Below are positions 1 through 12,864 of a stretch of DNA of 64,000 nucleotides, piece after piece. The stretch comes from Tigriopus japonicus. Its lineage: Eukaryota > Arthropoda > Copepoda > Harpacticoida > Harpacticidae. Under the pieces are notes generated by a model. It saw only the letters and a program-made list of their open reading frames with translations, did not search any database and had not been told where the DNA came from. Both the position numbers and the translations under genes were made by a program. How positions within the stretch are numbered: position 1 is the stretch's first letter; the number at the start of each line of letters is the position of its first letter. The stretch lies in NCBI GenBank assembly GCA_010645155.1, contig CM021319.1:4866072-4930071 (forward strand). The letters are read 5' to 3'.

Positions 1-782
1 AACGTCTGTGCTCATTTGTGGATGGTAAATCCATGATATTTGCTTTTCTTCCACTGCTTTAGACTTCCTTCTTCTCCTCCTGTGGATGAGCACCCTTTCT
101 CTACATGAATTTGGACCAGGTCGAAGGTTTTTGGGATTACATTGATCCAAATTTGTTTCGTGGAAATCTTTTTAGAAAGTTGGACTCAAAAAAAAGAAAT
201 CTTTTCGTTGGTGGACAGGCTTAATCATCCTTTTTACAGCTTAACTCCGCTGATGGACAGGGTTTTAAAGAACATCTGACTACACTGACTACTCCTTTTT
301 CTCGTGTCTTTAATCCCATCAAACGGGGCTCAAAAGATCAGCAGAGATGTTTACTTTTCCATCAAGTCCCACTTCTAAAATCTATTGGGTGGGTCAAAAC
401 AAAGATCCTTTGCCTCAAAATTAGGCCATACACCTGATTCAATCACGGTCACGAAGGGGAAAGTCTGGAAAGTGGAATTAATTGAGATTTCGCATTTCAA
501 ATACATTTTCCTGGAAAGCGAAGGCTACGCTTTGTTCACGAAGTGGCTTTTGTTTCCTCGTAAAAAGCCAGCTATCCAGCAGCCATGATCATCTATCAGC
601 TGGCTTTTTGAGAGCCTATCCAAACAAGGCTCCTCAAGAGTCCGGCAGCGAGAAAATCGTTGATTCGTGGAGCAAAAGTGGAAGCAGTAGTTGGCAAGTC
701 AAAAAGGTTCTCTGGCTTTGTTAGTAGTCTGTATGCGAAAAACTCGAAGGATGGCATACTCACGCAGACTGACTAACACGGA

Positions 783-800
783 GTGAGTGAGTGAGTGAGC
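783..800. repeat. (GAGT)n microsatellite
   Basis: GAGT units repeated about five times. The same motif recurs at 25811-25838 and, as its complement, at 41286-41308. Confidence 0.85.
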
Positions 801-1657
801 GAGGCCCCCTCTCCTAGGTCTCAGTGTATACATATGGAACTGGTAGGCACATACAAGGTTTGCCAAGCCTTCTCTGGTAGTCAGAAAGCAAGTCAAAGAG
901 CTCTCTACTTCCATTTAGAGTGCGAGTCCCCCTTTAGTTCGATAAGGCTCTTCATTCACACGAGTTCGAAAGAGTTGGCAAGCATTCAGGAATAGTAGAA
1001 GTTTGCTCACTGATGGCCTCAGTGGTCGACGTGGCCTTGTACTGTATTGTATATGCGAAGTAGAGGTTTGCAAAAGACTTGAGTTGGGACTCGTCCTAGT
1101 TCTTTCTTTCTTTCTCCGTTCTTCCACCACTGCTCGCTCTTTCTCTCTCTCTTTCCGAGGCCGTAACTCTTTCTCGGAGTGTTCAAGGGATGCAGAAAAG
1201 GGGGGGGGGGCATCTCAGTCCATGTATGATTCAAGAGCCCCTAAGCTATGCGCATACATCTGGAATGGTGAAGTCGTCTTTGGGCGGATGCTACGCCGAA
1301 TGTGAGCTCGGGTTAGGATCCCTATCCGTAATGCTTCTGAAGCGCTGCTGCATTTTCTTCCGGGTGATCCAAGTTCCATACTTTAAAGGCTACGTCGTTC
1401 TTTCTTGCAGGGGACACATATCGACTTGAAGGCTTTTCTCCAGTCTCCCATATACCCTGTGTATGTGTAGTCCATCTCCACGAGCTACTGCCATCGCTAA
1501 CACCACTCACTACCCTTTGGTCGTTGCTCGTCGCCTAAGTTCCTTCTTGAGGGAACGAACAACATGCATAGCCTTTAGCTTAAGCCCTTAAGCAAAGAGG
1601 GAGGCAAAGGAGGCTTCGTTTGCCTATGCGAACGAACGACGTCGAGTGAGGAACATG

Positions 1658-1759
1658 AACGAACGAACGAACGAGACGACGAGTTGAAGTGGAAGAAGAG
1701 ACGAGGAGGAAGCCAGGAACGAGACGAAGGCAAAGAAGAAGAAGAAGAAGAAGAAGAAG
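1658..1759. repeat. (GAAC)n then (GAA)n purine-rich tract
   Basis: GAAC repeats at about 1658-1675 and an uninterrupted GAA tract at about 1734-1759, giving spurious Glu- and Leu-rich frames on the two strands. Confidence 0.85.
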
Positions 1760-3069
1760 GCTTAAAGCTCGTTTTTCAGATAGTCGTCGAGAATGGTAAA
1801 GCAGCATGGAAAAGAGAAGAGGCAAGCCAAGAGCTCACGCATAGTCAAACAGCAAAGCCAAAGGCTGTAGGAGGAGCCTATTTTGCACATTGACTATGTA
1901 GAAGCTTTCACCCTGAGGCATCGAACGAGTAGAAGAGAAAAAGAAGAGAACGAGACCAAGAAGAAGGCTTGAGCAATGCCAACCAAAGAAGACGCGAAGC
2001 CTAAAACACACACACACACAAGGGGGGCTCTCTCGTGGTATTCCTTCCAGTGTGAAAGAGTAGTACGTACGCGAGTTGGGGGAAAGGGGCAAGAAGACTT
2101 GCCAAAAAAGTGGGAGAACGGCTTTAAGCATGCAGGCTATGACGAGAGCCCAGATGAAGGACCAAATGGTATGTATGGTATACGGAATGAGCTGTGTGCT
2201 GCATGTAGCCCAATTCCCTGCCGCTACCAACACTACCATCACTCTTTGGCAAGCCATGTAAAGCAAAAGCGTTGGTTGAGACCACAAGCGAAAACTAACC
2301 CACCCACACGGTTCCAGAGCCGAGGAGACGGTTACCCAACAAGAAACCAACCTTCTTACCCGTTGGGGGACCATTGGGAGATGATGTCGTCTGGCACTCT
2401 TCAACTTTATCCACCGAGCGACCCACTTTCATTAAAATTGGATGAATTTGGAAATGATGAGAAGAGTACCGCTCTCTTTGTAACAATATTTTTGGAACCA
2501 AGTTTTGCAAGCGCGATTTGCAAAGGTGTCAGAAGCTTGCATTTACCTATTTCCACAAATTAATCCTCATTTCACTTTTCATTTCCATTTTCCCGGTGGC
2601 CCATCGTTGTTCAAGAGGCCTGAGTCTAGGCCTTGTCTAGACAAGGGAATACATCCCGTGCGCGCGTGTATGTGTACATTGGATGTATACTCTGAGGTAC
2701 GGGAAGGCACCACTCTCACTTTCTCTGGTTGCCCCTGGGTGGGGGACTCGCGTGAGAAAAGGCCCTGGGGTCTGACTCATTCGTCTTTTTTTCTTTCCTT
2801 GTTCCAAAGAAGAAGAAGAAGAGAGGTCTCCGTTAATGGATACACTTTCTCTTCAGCGCAAATAGGCTGCCCAACTTGTATGGACACTGTTCTCGTACGT
2901 GGACCTCGGTGCCCTTGCTTTCCATCTCAACACCCTCGGGAACGAGAGAGTAGAGAAAGGTACTTTTCATTTATTGTGGACTTTACCAAGTGAGTATTAT
3001 TGGAAGCCCCATGAAATTTTTCAACAAAGTTGACATTGGTTTAGTCTTCAATTTAAACGAAAAATTTAC

Positions 3070-3144
3070 CTGGTATCGGTTCCTCCTTTGGGGTTCGACG
3101 GTGTTGTTGTTCCAGCCTCTGCGAATGTCCATCATCCCCCTCAC
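3070..3144 (-). CDS. Candidate 75-nt internal (cassette) exon
   Basis: Bounded on the minus strand by an excellent acceptor (CTTCAAATTCTTTTCAG) and a good donor (CGATACCAG|GTAAAT). The 75-nt length is a multiple of three, and two frames are open. The phase-1 frame gives a hydrophilic, Gln/Arg/Glu-rich peptide (EGDDGHSQRLEQQHRRTPKE). The phase-0 frame gives MMDIRRGWNNNTVEPQRRN. Skipping or including it would not shift a host frame. The first bases after the acceptor also read as a donor (AG|GTGAGG), see findings. No neighbouring exon was found, so the host gene is unknown. Confidence 0.4.
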
Positions 3145-6100
3145 CTGAAAAGAATTTGAAGCAACATGTTTGAAATGGTGCCTTTTGATGGAGTACTTTG
3201 AATTCAACAAGTAGTTTTCGTCTCAAGTTTGGTTGAGAAGAAATGGAGGGTTCATCTGGCTTCGCGAAAAGCAAGAAAGTGTGTTCCCAAGAAACTCCCA
3301 TCATCACCATGACGAAGCCACTTTACATGCAATGAAGGAGAAAAATATCCAATCGTTATCATGTTCCAACGGTCGTTCTTCCTTCCTCTCCTTCTCATCT
3401 TTGTCCACCAACAACCACCCTCAGTTCATCCATAATGTTACAAGAACATCCTTTGAAAGAATGAAATGGGGATTTTGGGGACAAAACTTGCCATCACTAT
3501 CAAAATAGCTCAAGGATTTTTTTTCGATGCAGGTGAGCTTGTTAAGCCATAGGATGTTTTTTAAACCCAATGGATTCCTCAAAGAAATCAAAGAAAGAAG
3601 GAAAAGAAGAATCAAACAGAAAAATGTACTTTAATGATGAGAAGAGTTCGACCATGGATTTTTTTCAGTGAAATCCCACCCAGACTTTGATTTCCCCCTT
3701 AGGGGAATGGACCTACTCATGAGCATACTCATATAACTACCACGACCAAGTGTGCAGTACATACTGGGAGCATAAGTGTAGTCCATGAAGTTGGGTGAGA
3801 GGACGTCGTACACTCTCTGTTGCTGGCTCTCCCTAAAAGTTCAGATTGGAGAAAAGACCCCCAAAATGTTTCCCCTTTCTCTCCTAAAACAGTAATATGC
3901 ACTTCGTTCGTTCGTTCGACTTCCAATATTGTCTGGTTGAAAATGTAAGCACGCTAACAGCCGACCAAGATGTGAGCTTTAATTCGTGAAACCTCATGAA
4001 ACCCGCAACTTGTGCTCAAGTAATTTTCTCAGAAACTGAACTCATTTTTTTGATAGTTTGTGTGGTCGCTATTTTCAATATATTCATTGTAAATCTGAAA
4101 AATCTACCAAACCTTCCTTAGCATCAAATCCACCGTGACCCATTGCGACAACCCATTTTTTTCATGGAGAGTTAAACTTGCATGTACTGCATCTTTCTTT
4201 GGATTTTTTTCTTTTTTGCCACACTCTTGAGCCGGTAGCGACAGTCGTTCTCATCGGTGTAGTTCATTGTGAGCATAACTGATCCGGACATTCCAATTTC
4301 ATTTGACCAAGAAACGATTTCATTTCCATTATTCCCCTCTTTTCTCCATTTCCTTCCTTCCTTCGGTCTTTGGGTTCGTTGGGTTCGTCTCAGTCAGATC
4401 AGTGAGGACAAGAACCGAAGCGAGCCTGAGAGCTACATTGAGCCTGCCCAATGAAGTCAGAAAAGATCTTGGAAGGGCAAGATAGGGGGAAAAAATCTCT
4501 TCGTTATTCTTGTAGTCGTTCTATTCCTCTCTTTTCCCTACCAAATTCCGAAAAGTCACGAAAGATGTGGGATACCCATGACGAGGGATGCCAATCTGAT
4601 ATTGTGTGCTTCGTAATATTTAGTGAAATCTTTAAAAAGGAAGTCGATAAAAGGTTGCAAGTGTCCAATTATGTCGTCAAATAAATTATAATAAGTTAAA
4701 GCTGCAAAATAGTCTCCGCTGTAATAAGATTTTTTTAGAAACAACCTAAGAATGGCATCCCTGAGAGAAAAAAAAGAGTTCAACAAACAGACTGAGTGAG
4801 ATCTGGGAAGCTTGTAATCAGATTTGCCAGATTCTGAATCAAGAGAGACTCCATGGGAAGTGTTGAGAAAGAACGAAAATCCAAAAGCCCGAGATTGCAA
4901 ATTCAAACTAGGTCACATTTTTTTGCAATTTTGAGGGAACCAACTTCGAGACGGTATGGTGACTTTGATGTTTTGTAAATGTCTTATATTGCATAAGGGG
5001 TCGTTACAGAAATTCAAATGCTAACAACTTGGAATTGAATATGAAGTACTTGAAAATTGACACGTAACAACGGATCAACGATGTTCAGTTAAGGCACTAA
5101 GAAACTGGATATATCTTGCTATATGAAGATTCAATTTTGATATTTTTCTCAAGGGAAGAATTATTACGAAAGCTAGTGTCGTGCCGTGACTCCTGTTGCT
5201 TGAATATTGGCACAAAAATGAACCCACTGGGACCGTAACGTCAGAAATATGCCAATTTTATGGCTCTGCGTGATGAACGAGAATCATGCTTGAAGAGGTT
5301 CGTGTTATTCAAAAGTGAGACTGAAAAACTCGTGTCACACTCACGAAAAGAGGAATCACGTTAGAACACAGATACAGTGGCAGAATAAAAATCGCAAGGG
5401 AATCATATGTTCGTTCCTTCAGTTCCATCATTGTGAGATTGAGACTCAATGCTCAAAGTATCAATGGCGTTGACGCTTCTTGATTAACAACTGATTCTTT
5501 CATCCAGTAATGATGATCAAGCCTTGGGATTAGCAATGATGCTCATCCTTGATTAAGAGATCTTTTATTCAACAGGCATCTCTAATCAGAATCATGTACC
5601 TCACAGAGGGTGTGAATGTTAGGCGGCATTTGTTCCACGAAGATGGAAGACCCTCGTCCAATTTGAGTGTTGCTCAATCTACTGTAGGAGGGAAATAATG
5701 GCAGGAAAGATGCTTCCGAGAAAATGCCTGGAACAAAGCTTTGATGGAACACCACCACCTTCAGCACATCTATTGGGACAAGATGACGAGGAAGCAAGAC
5801 GATGGACCAGATTGCATTAACAAGTCCATACATACAATTATGAATGGAGCTTGGAAGACTATGGCAACAAAAGACGAGGCAAAAAAGAAGGAGAATTTCC
5901 AAGGAATTGGCAAACAAACGGTGGTTATCATCGCCTAGGAAAAATCAAGATAATGAGATGTTTTGTGTCGCCCATTCGCTGGTTCGTTTGTTGACTTGCT
6001 CATTGGTTCAATTGATGAGACAGGGATGGTGGCCATCGAGTAACGACACAACCTTTCACAGACTATCTATCGTACATTAAATGGCCCAATAATCGACCCC

Positions 6101-8247
6101 CCCCATGAATGTCACCATGGTCCAAGATACCGATCTTGGAACTTGTGGAAGTTGGTTTTCTTGTCCACGGAGCAAAAAGACTGTGATCAATATTCATGGG
6201 CTTGGCCATTGGAAACTTTTGTCTCATGTGTCGAAAGGTTCGCCACCCTTGGATGGTTTTGTTCGGTCAGGCACACAAGGGGAAAAATGAGCCCGTTTCG
6301 AATGATTATTCGAAAACGAAATGTTGCAAAACACTTTGAGGAACAATAAGCGAACTTATGGTTAACAAGTACTATTGAAGTTAATATCAAATGCAAGTGT
6401 CCAACCAATCTTTATCGTGTAAATGCAATTCCACCCCACCATTCTCGTTCAAAGCACAGATGACAGGTGCTTAAAACACCGAGTACCTTCCAGATGGAAA
6501 AACCCAAGTTCCCCTTTCATTTTAGAGCAGAAATGTCAGGCTTGGAATCACGTCCAATGTCCATCCATGTCTCTTAAGCCTTTGCCATTTGAGGTAATAT
6601 CACAGATTACTCCATCATGATGAGTTGGAAAGAATGTTGATGTCTGAAGCCAATCCCACCGCAACACATCCCCAGACTCGTCCATGGACCCATCCACCCA
6701 CCCACAAACGAACTATACACCAGATACCACCACTCCCTATACTAAGGGGACTAGGGGCAAATTATGATACATTGGGCTTGAACTCCAAATCCGACATTTG
6801 ACAAAGCTGCTAGAGAATGAGTGCGGATTTCTTTTCTGGTTTGTACATGGAGAGGCATGAAAAATGAGAGATTACCCATGTCATGAGAAGAGCCTAGCAT
6901 TGAAAAAGAGGATTTGGCAACCCTGTGGTCTTATGTGAAGCCTTAAAGAAAAAAGTCATCCTCTCGGTGTTGTTTGGTGGTGGCTGCATGCTGGTTCAGT
7001 CAGACCACCAATGCCACCAACCAACCAAGTCTACCCACACTTGCTTCTCCGCCTCATCCTTCTCGCCTTGGAATTGGACCCCTTCAATGAGAATAGTATT
7101 GGCCTACAACACCCTCAACGCCCTCAAGCCGAGAGTATTCCTAACACTACTGTGCTCTCCTTGAGTGGTCTGGTGGGTGCTTTAATGTTTCTCCAAATAA
7201 ATGGATACAGGAGAACACGAACCAACGAGGGCGGCTAGTTGTGTGTGGGGGGGTTGTGGTGGCGGTAAGTAATATTCTTTGCCACCACATTTGGCCAACA
7301 TAAGCAGTCAAAGGCATCCATCCACCCACCCACACTTAAGGAGGCAAAGACAAATCCAAGGTTTTAAACCCTACTCCCCCTCCAAGTAGTACACTACCGT
7401 GTTTGGTGTGTCCCCGTTCTCGCAAAATAAGATCGTGTGGGATGGTTTAAAGAAGGACAAGAAGAAAAAGAAAGAAGCTGGACCCAGTAGCAAATCCATG
7501 TCATCAAAAGGCGTAAAGCAAGATAGAATTGGATTGGAGCCATCCAGTGCATTGCTTGAACGAAATTTATTAGTGGGTTGCGGGAAACTGTTTTATATAT
7601 ATACCTCACATTTGTTACCAGTCATCCTCTTATCTAGCCCTCCGATTTTTCACACAACGTCAACTTGGACTTGGTTCCGCAGAATATGATTGAGAGTGAG
7701 CCAACAGACAGAGAGAAAGAGAGAAAAAGAAGAAAAAAGAAGGACCAAAAAATAGGGAGGAACGGAAGAAAAATAAGCTGAGCCTTGAGAGAAAATTCCG
7801 ATTCTGCGCCATACAAGCAGGTGAATAGTGAAATACTTGAGACATCCTGTAGTGTTAGCCTTCCACATAATAGAAGCCTTCTTGATAGCGAAACAACACT
7901 GAACAGACAGCAGGTAAGCCGAGAGAGGCAGTAGCTCATATCCACCAGACTCAAGCTCATTGAATATTGCTGAAGCAAAAGCAAACTTTGAAGAAAAACT
8001 TTGTGCCACCGTATATCGTTGGCCGACACTGCCATGGACCAGCCCAGCTTTTGTGTACGAGTACAGCTATAGTTGTGGGTTTGTTGGCTCGGAGTGGCAA
8101 AAAATGTAGTTAAGTTGGAGTAAACTTCTTCACATGGAGATACGGTCAATGAAAGATACCAAAGTCAGCCCTTTTCTATCGGGTAATACGAATCCATAGG
8201 CCGCGAAGGATGGCGAGTCTTTTTTCCTGTCCAGTTTACCGTGGACC

Positions 8248-8275
8248 TGATCTCTTTCTTTCTTTCTTTCTTTTC
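8248..8275. repeat. (CTTT)n pyrimidine tract
   Basis: Tandem CTTT on the plus strand. A similar tract lies at 63577-63604. Confidence 0.8.
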
Positions 8276-10083
8276 TTCTTCCCTCTCTTTCGCTCTCCGA
8301 TATACAGACCAGACTAGTACGTGGCTGCTTACTCCTTCCTTCAGTCTAAAAGGAATATGAGAAACGCGAAAAACCCGGATTATGAAGGATCAATGCAGTC
8401 CGTCTTCCTATTGAGGCACCACGAAGGTTGGGTAGCTTGGGACGAGCGTGGCACTCTCACATAGACATCTTCAGAGAGCAAGGGCAAAAAAACAAGAAGA
8501 ATATTGGATGGATGTCCAAAACCAAGAAGGTCTGGGTGACGGCAAAAGCCAAGCAAGCTAGGGAATCAACATTGGCCTTTTCAGTGGTTTGAAGGCTGAC
8601 GGACAAGTCGGGGAGAGAAGGGTCCAAATTTGTTTGCCTCTTGGACAGACAGCTGTGGTATGTATGGGTTAAATGAGAATAGTTTGCAAGGTTTGAGGGA
8701 ATACCTAGTGGGCTTTAAAGGAAACAAAAATAGATAATGGTGAACCATCTCAGACGTGATCCATTTGGTTTAGTTTCTGCAGAAATAGCCTTTCTCTTTG
8801 CTACTAACGAACTGGCCAATAGAGAATTATCTATTTGCCACTGGAAAGAAAAGGCCAAGGTAAAAATTATGTTTCTCTGTCCCTAAAGTACATTAGGACT
8901 CGAGCTAAGACAAGCATGAACAAGATTAGTAGACTTGAAGCCTTGAATAGCCGGTCTTTTTATTTGGCCCATTGATCCATATGGTCAGGAAAAGAAGCTT
9001 CAGTATAAGGAGAAGATTCTTTTTGTCTTGACCCTTAAAGACTCTCTCTTCTCTCGTCACAAAGGAACTCCACAATCATCTTTGAGTAATTAAGAACCCC
9101 CTCTCCCCCTGGTCTTTAATACTACTATGTTTCTACGTAGACAACTACTTTTTAGGTCGAGTTGGTTGGAGTAAGATATGGCAAGTCGCAACTGATTCAG
9201 ACCTAAATCACTCACGGGTTCTATTGAAGTGATACCAATAACCAAAAAAGGAACTCGGTTGAAGAAAAAGTGGCCAAATTGGAGGGACGCTCGACGTGTG
9301 TGTGATGAATGTAAGCACTTATTTCAGCAATTCTGAGCTTGCAGTCCTTACAGATGAGTGCCATTTCTTCTTGGTGGTCGAAACGTGGGTCAGGCAAAAT
9401 GTGAAGAGGTCGACAGTCCAACAGACCTTCAGTCACATTAGACGGCTGGACTTGGGGAGTGCCGTTCTTCTCCCGAGTTCTTTCCGTTTGCCGCGCAAGA
9501 GGACGTAAATGACTCTTTAGACACAATGAGCTACGTACGACATACATGCTAGTCCAGTTGTTCCCTAGGTCGGCGATTGCGGCTGGCAAGCCCTTGGGAG
9601 AATAAATTGGCCTCTACGAAGAAAGAAATTGCTTGGAAAGAGTTCTCTGGTCCCACACTGGATCTCGCATACTGTGGTTTACTCTAGTCCCAGAGACCGA
9701 AAGAAGGGCGAACGGACGGACGGATGACCTAGCTTTTGTGCTAAGGCCGTGCGTGCATTATCATCATCATTTAAAAGGACGTGGAAAGATAACTTTATCA
9801 AATTTCCTCTTTTCTCCTCATTTCTATCGCTGACTCAAAGACGGCAAAAGATAGAGAAGCTCTCCCAGGAAAAGGAAGAGCGAGGATCCATTTTTAGGGG
9901 CGGCAAAACCCAAGCCAATCTTCTGTTTTGAATTGGAACAGTCTGAGCTGAGAGCGAGAAAGAAGAACAGAAAGAAAGAAAGACTTTTTTCTGGTTCGTT
10001 CCACTTTGCATTCGAACGGGTTTAGTTTACTCGCTTGTGGAACAAAGTCTCCTCGAAGATGCTTCCGTCTCCCAAAAGAGGAG

Positions 10084-10183
10084 ATGAAGTAGAGAGAAAG
10101 AGAAGTAGAAGAAGAAGAAGGAGGAGGAGGAGGAGAAGCAGGAGAAGCAGAAGAGGCAGATACAGAAGGAGAAGGAGGGGGCT
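10084..10183. repeat. Purine-rich (GAA/GGA)n tract
   Basis: About 100 bp of almost pure A/G on the plus strand. It can form a triplex or H-DNA and generates the Arg-rich and Leu-rich shadow frames here. Confidence 0.8.
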
Positions 10184-11934
10184 TGAAAACGGATGGACGA
10201 TAGCCAAGAGCACCTCAAACGCCGCCAGATATGTAAATGGAAATTCAAGAAGACCAATGAAATTTGGAGTTCAAACTGGAAGCACCCGATCAAGATAGAG
10301 ATTGGAGGAGGGGTTCCATATGCATAGGAGAAAGCCCGATTCTGCTCCAACAGTACGTAAGCCACCAAAGTCTGAACTTAATGGAAAGTATACCTCCTCA
10401 AATGTCAAGGCACAAACGGAACCGTCCGATTGTTCGTACATGGTATACGTAGGAGTCATTTGCAGTTCCGATAAAGTTAAACATATGTACGCACAAAGCT
10501 CGAGTTTTCAGAGGTACTTCAGTCTAGTGATCAATCCCAATGGGGTTTACAAGATGATGATTCAATACCTATGTTCCCACTTCCGCTGGTTTGTTGAGCG
10601 TGCTCGCTTTCATCAAACGCGTTCAAAATGAAGAGTGGACCATTACCAAAACAAATGACTGCATAATTGAGGAATGAAATGGCACTATTAATGTCCCCTA
10701 ATCATTGCATACACAATCGAAACACGAGCAAGCCACCTGAGCTCACCAAACTACAAGGATACACAAAATCAATCCGTACCAATGAATCAGGCACAATGTT
10801 CGGTACAAATGGACATAAAACCCCTCTCAGAGTCCCTCTATGAGGTTTTGGAATGTGATCCTAGCTTCTGAACTACCATGTCCTAATAGAATGATCACAT
10901 GCAAACCAAGGATCGTGAACATGTGAGTTTTGGAGACTTTGAAGGGAACACGAGTTTCAATTGCCAAGGGAACGAGTGTTGAATACAATAATCGTTAGAA
11001 AAGCATCATGAAAAAAAACAATATCACCACAACTAACGATTGGATTTGATCATTCATTTTTTAGATTTTTTAAACTCGTTCTTGGAAGCAAGACAAATTT
11101 CGAAAACACGGTGATCAAGAAAGAGAACGCGACAACTCTCGTATTTTCGGAGTCATCTTTTTCAGCTCTTGAATAATTCAATGGTGTAGTGCAAACGGCT
11201 CCCATTCGTTCAAAACGGATAAAAAAGTAAGATGAGATACACAAAGCCGCGAATCGCCGCAACAGATGGTGTGAAACTTGCCGACCGCACAGTAAATATC
11301 GAATATTCTTGGCGAAATGTCAAACCGACCAAATGTATGTACTACCAGGTATTGGATCCAGACACATTTGCTGGACCACAATATGCACACGAATTGAATG
11401 GAAACTTGTGTTGACAAGAGAGGGTTAGGTTTGAAGGAGCACGGGACAGAAAAAGTTCGCTTGACCATCTTTAGGCGAACAATTTAATCCGAAAAGCAAA
11501 CATTCCCGGATTTCGTCTTCTCGGCTGGTTGAACAGTCTAGCATTCTCAGGTTATATGGCTCGACGTTAGGAGGAAGAACCAGGAGATTTGTTCAGGCGA
11601 GGATCTCTATTTTTTTGGTCTCTCAAAGTGCTCTTCGCTTCAGGTCTTGAACCTTGCGGAATAAGTAAATTGTACTTGTCCACCTTTGCTTATTCCCTCA
11701 GTTATCTCCCGCTATCAATCTTATCAATTGGGATGAGACCTAAGAGAGGTTCGTTCCATTTTGGCCGTTCCAAGTACACAGTGAGGACATTAAAGATTTA
11801 CCCGAAATCCAGCTCGCACTTTTAAACTCTAGGAATCCAATTCGCTTGAGGAGACAGATTTGATTCTGTTTCTCGTGAGCATACGTACACTGCCATGTAC
11901 GTACTGTCCGTCAGTCGGAAAGCACTATGAACCT

Positions 11935-11956
11935 GCTTGCTTGCTTGCTTGCTTGC
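11935..11956. repeat. (GCTT)n microsatellite
   Basis: About five tandem GCTT units. Confidence 0.85.
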
Positions 11957-12864
11957 TCTCTCCATCTATCTCTGTATTTATTCTTCACATGGAACCCCTT
12001 TTGTCTCAAGATTGAGTGAAAGGAGTCAAAAAAAGAGAGGAAGGATGAAGATGGGCCGAAATTGCCAGAGGGCTTTTCAATCTCGAATACACCCGATTAC
12101 TCACTACGACGACTACTGTGTGTAATACACTTGCCTTGAAGGCTCGATTGAATCATCAAAGGGATGGTCAAAATTTTGTACCCTTTGATTTGCATCGCTT
12201 CACTTCATATGATCTAGTGTATTGAGAAACAATATAGATTGATATCCCGAGAACACGCACCGCTCAGGATGTTGTCACATGAAGGATGTCACCTTTACTT
12301 GAAGATTAATTTCATAAACTCGTGCCATTAATCTTGGAATATGACATTTGCACCCAATATTGCTCGCTCACGTCCTCGGTGAGTGGAAAGAACTGAACTG
12401 AGGTGTAAGCAACTCATCAAGCCAAGAAAGAGCAAGCAACACGCCCACCGCTTTGTTCTTAGGATGATGGCTCATTTTGGACCAAGCTTGAAAGGCGAAT
12501 CATCTTGGGTGAAAATTGAACTCGTCCAATCTTCTTGAGCAAAAGGTTGTTTCAGCGCTTTTTCGGGGTTTTCAGAGTCTTTGATCTACGATTAATTCTG
12601 CACTTTCTAAATTTGTCGTCGGGTTGGAAGCGCTCAACCGGCCTACGAAATGCTTCAAGTACATACTCTACCTACTTGTGAAGCTGAACACAATCATCAA
12701 TCTTTCTCCCTGTTTTACTCAGAAAGTCATTAGCTGAGAATTTTTGCCAAAGCTCAAATGTCTCAATTACAACTTAAACGGGTCAACGAGGTATTCCTAC
12801 GTGTAGATTCAAAGTAGTGTAGAGTTGGAAAATGCAACAAAACCTATTGAAAGTTGTCACTCAC

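Larger units (their letters stand above)
1..3069. other. No supported gene
   Basis: Contains GAGT, GAAC, GAA and CA repeats. Overlapping plus (1976-2563) and minus (1835-2404) frames of about 190 codons look like a stop-poor repeat-rich stretch rather than genes. A donor-like ACCAA|GTGAGTAT lies at 2989. Confidence 0.6.
3145..12864. other. Long gene-poor stretch
   Basis: No homology-like frame. Holds CGTT, CTTT, purine-rich and GCTT repeats, isolated donor-like sites (7266, 7914), and a juxtaposed acceptor/donor at 3527-3532. A short plus frame at 11232-11414 (MRYTKPRIAATDGVK) is compositionally protein-like but lacks good splice signals. The stretch could be intron or spacer. Confidence 0.55.

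Noticed and set aside
10035..10298. Arg-rich 87-codon frame
   Set aside because: Translation of a GA-rich simple-sequence tract.
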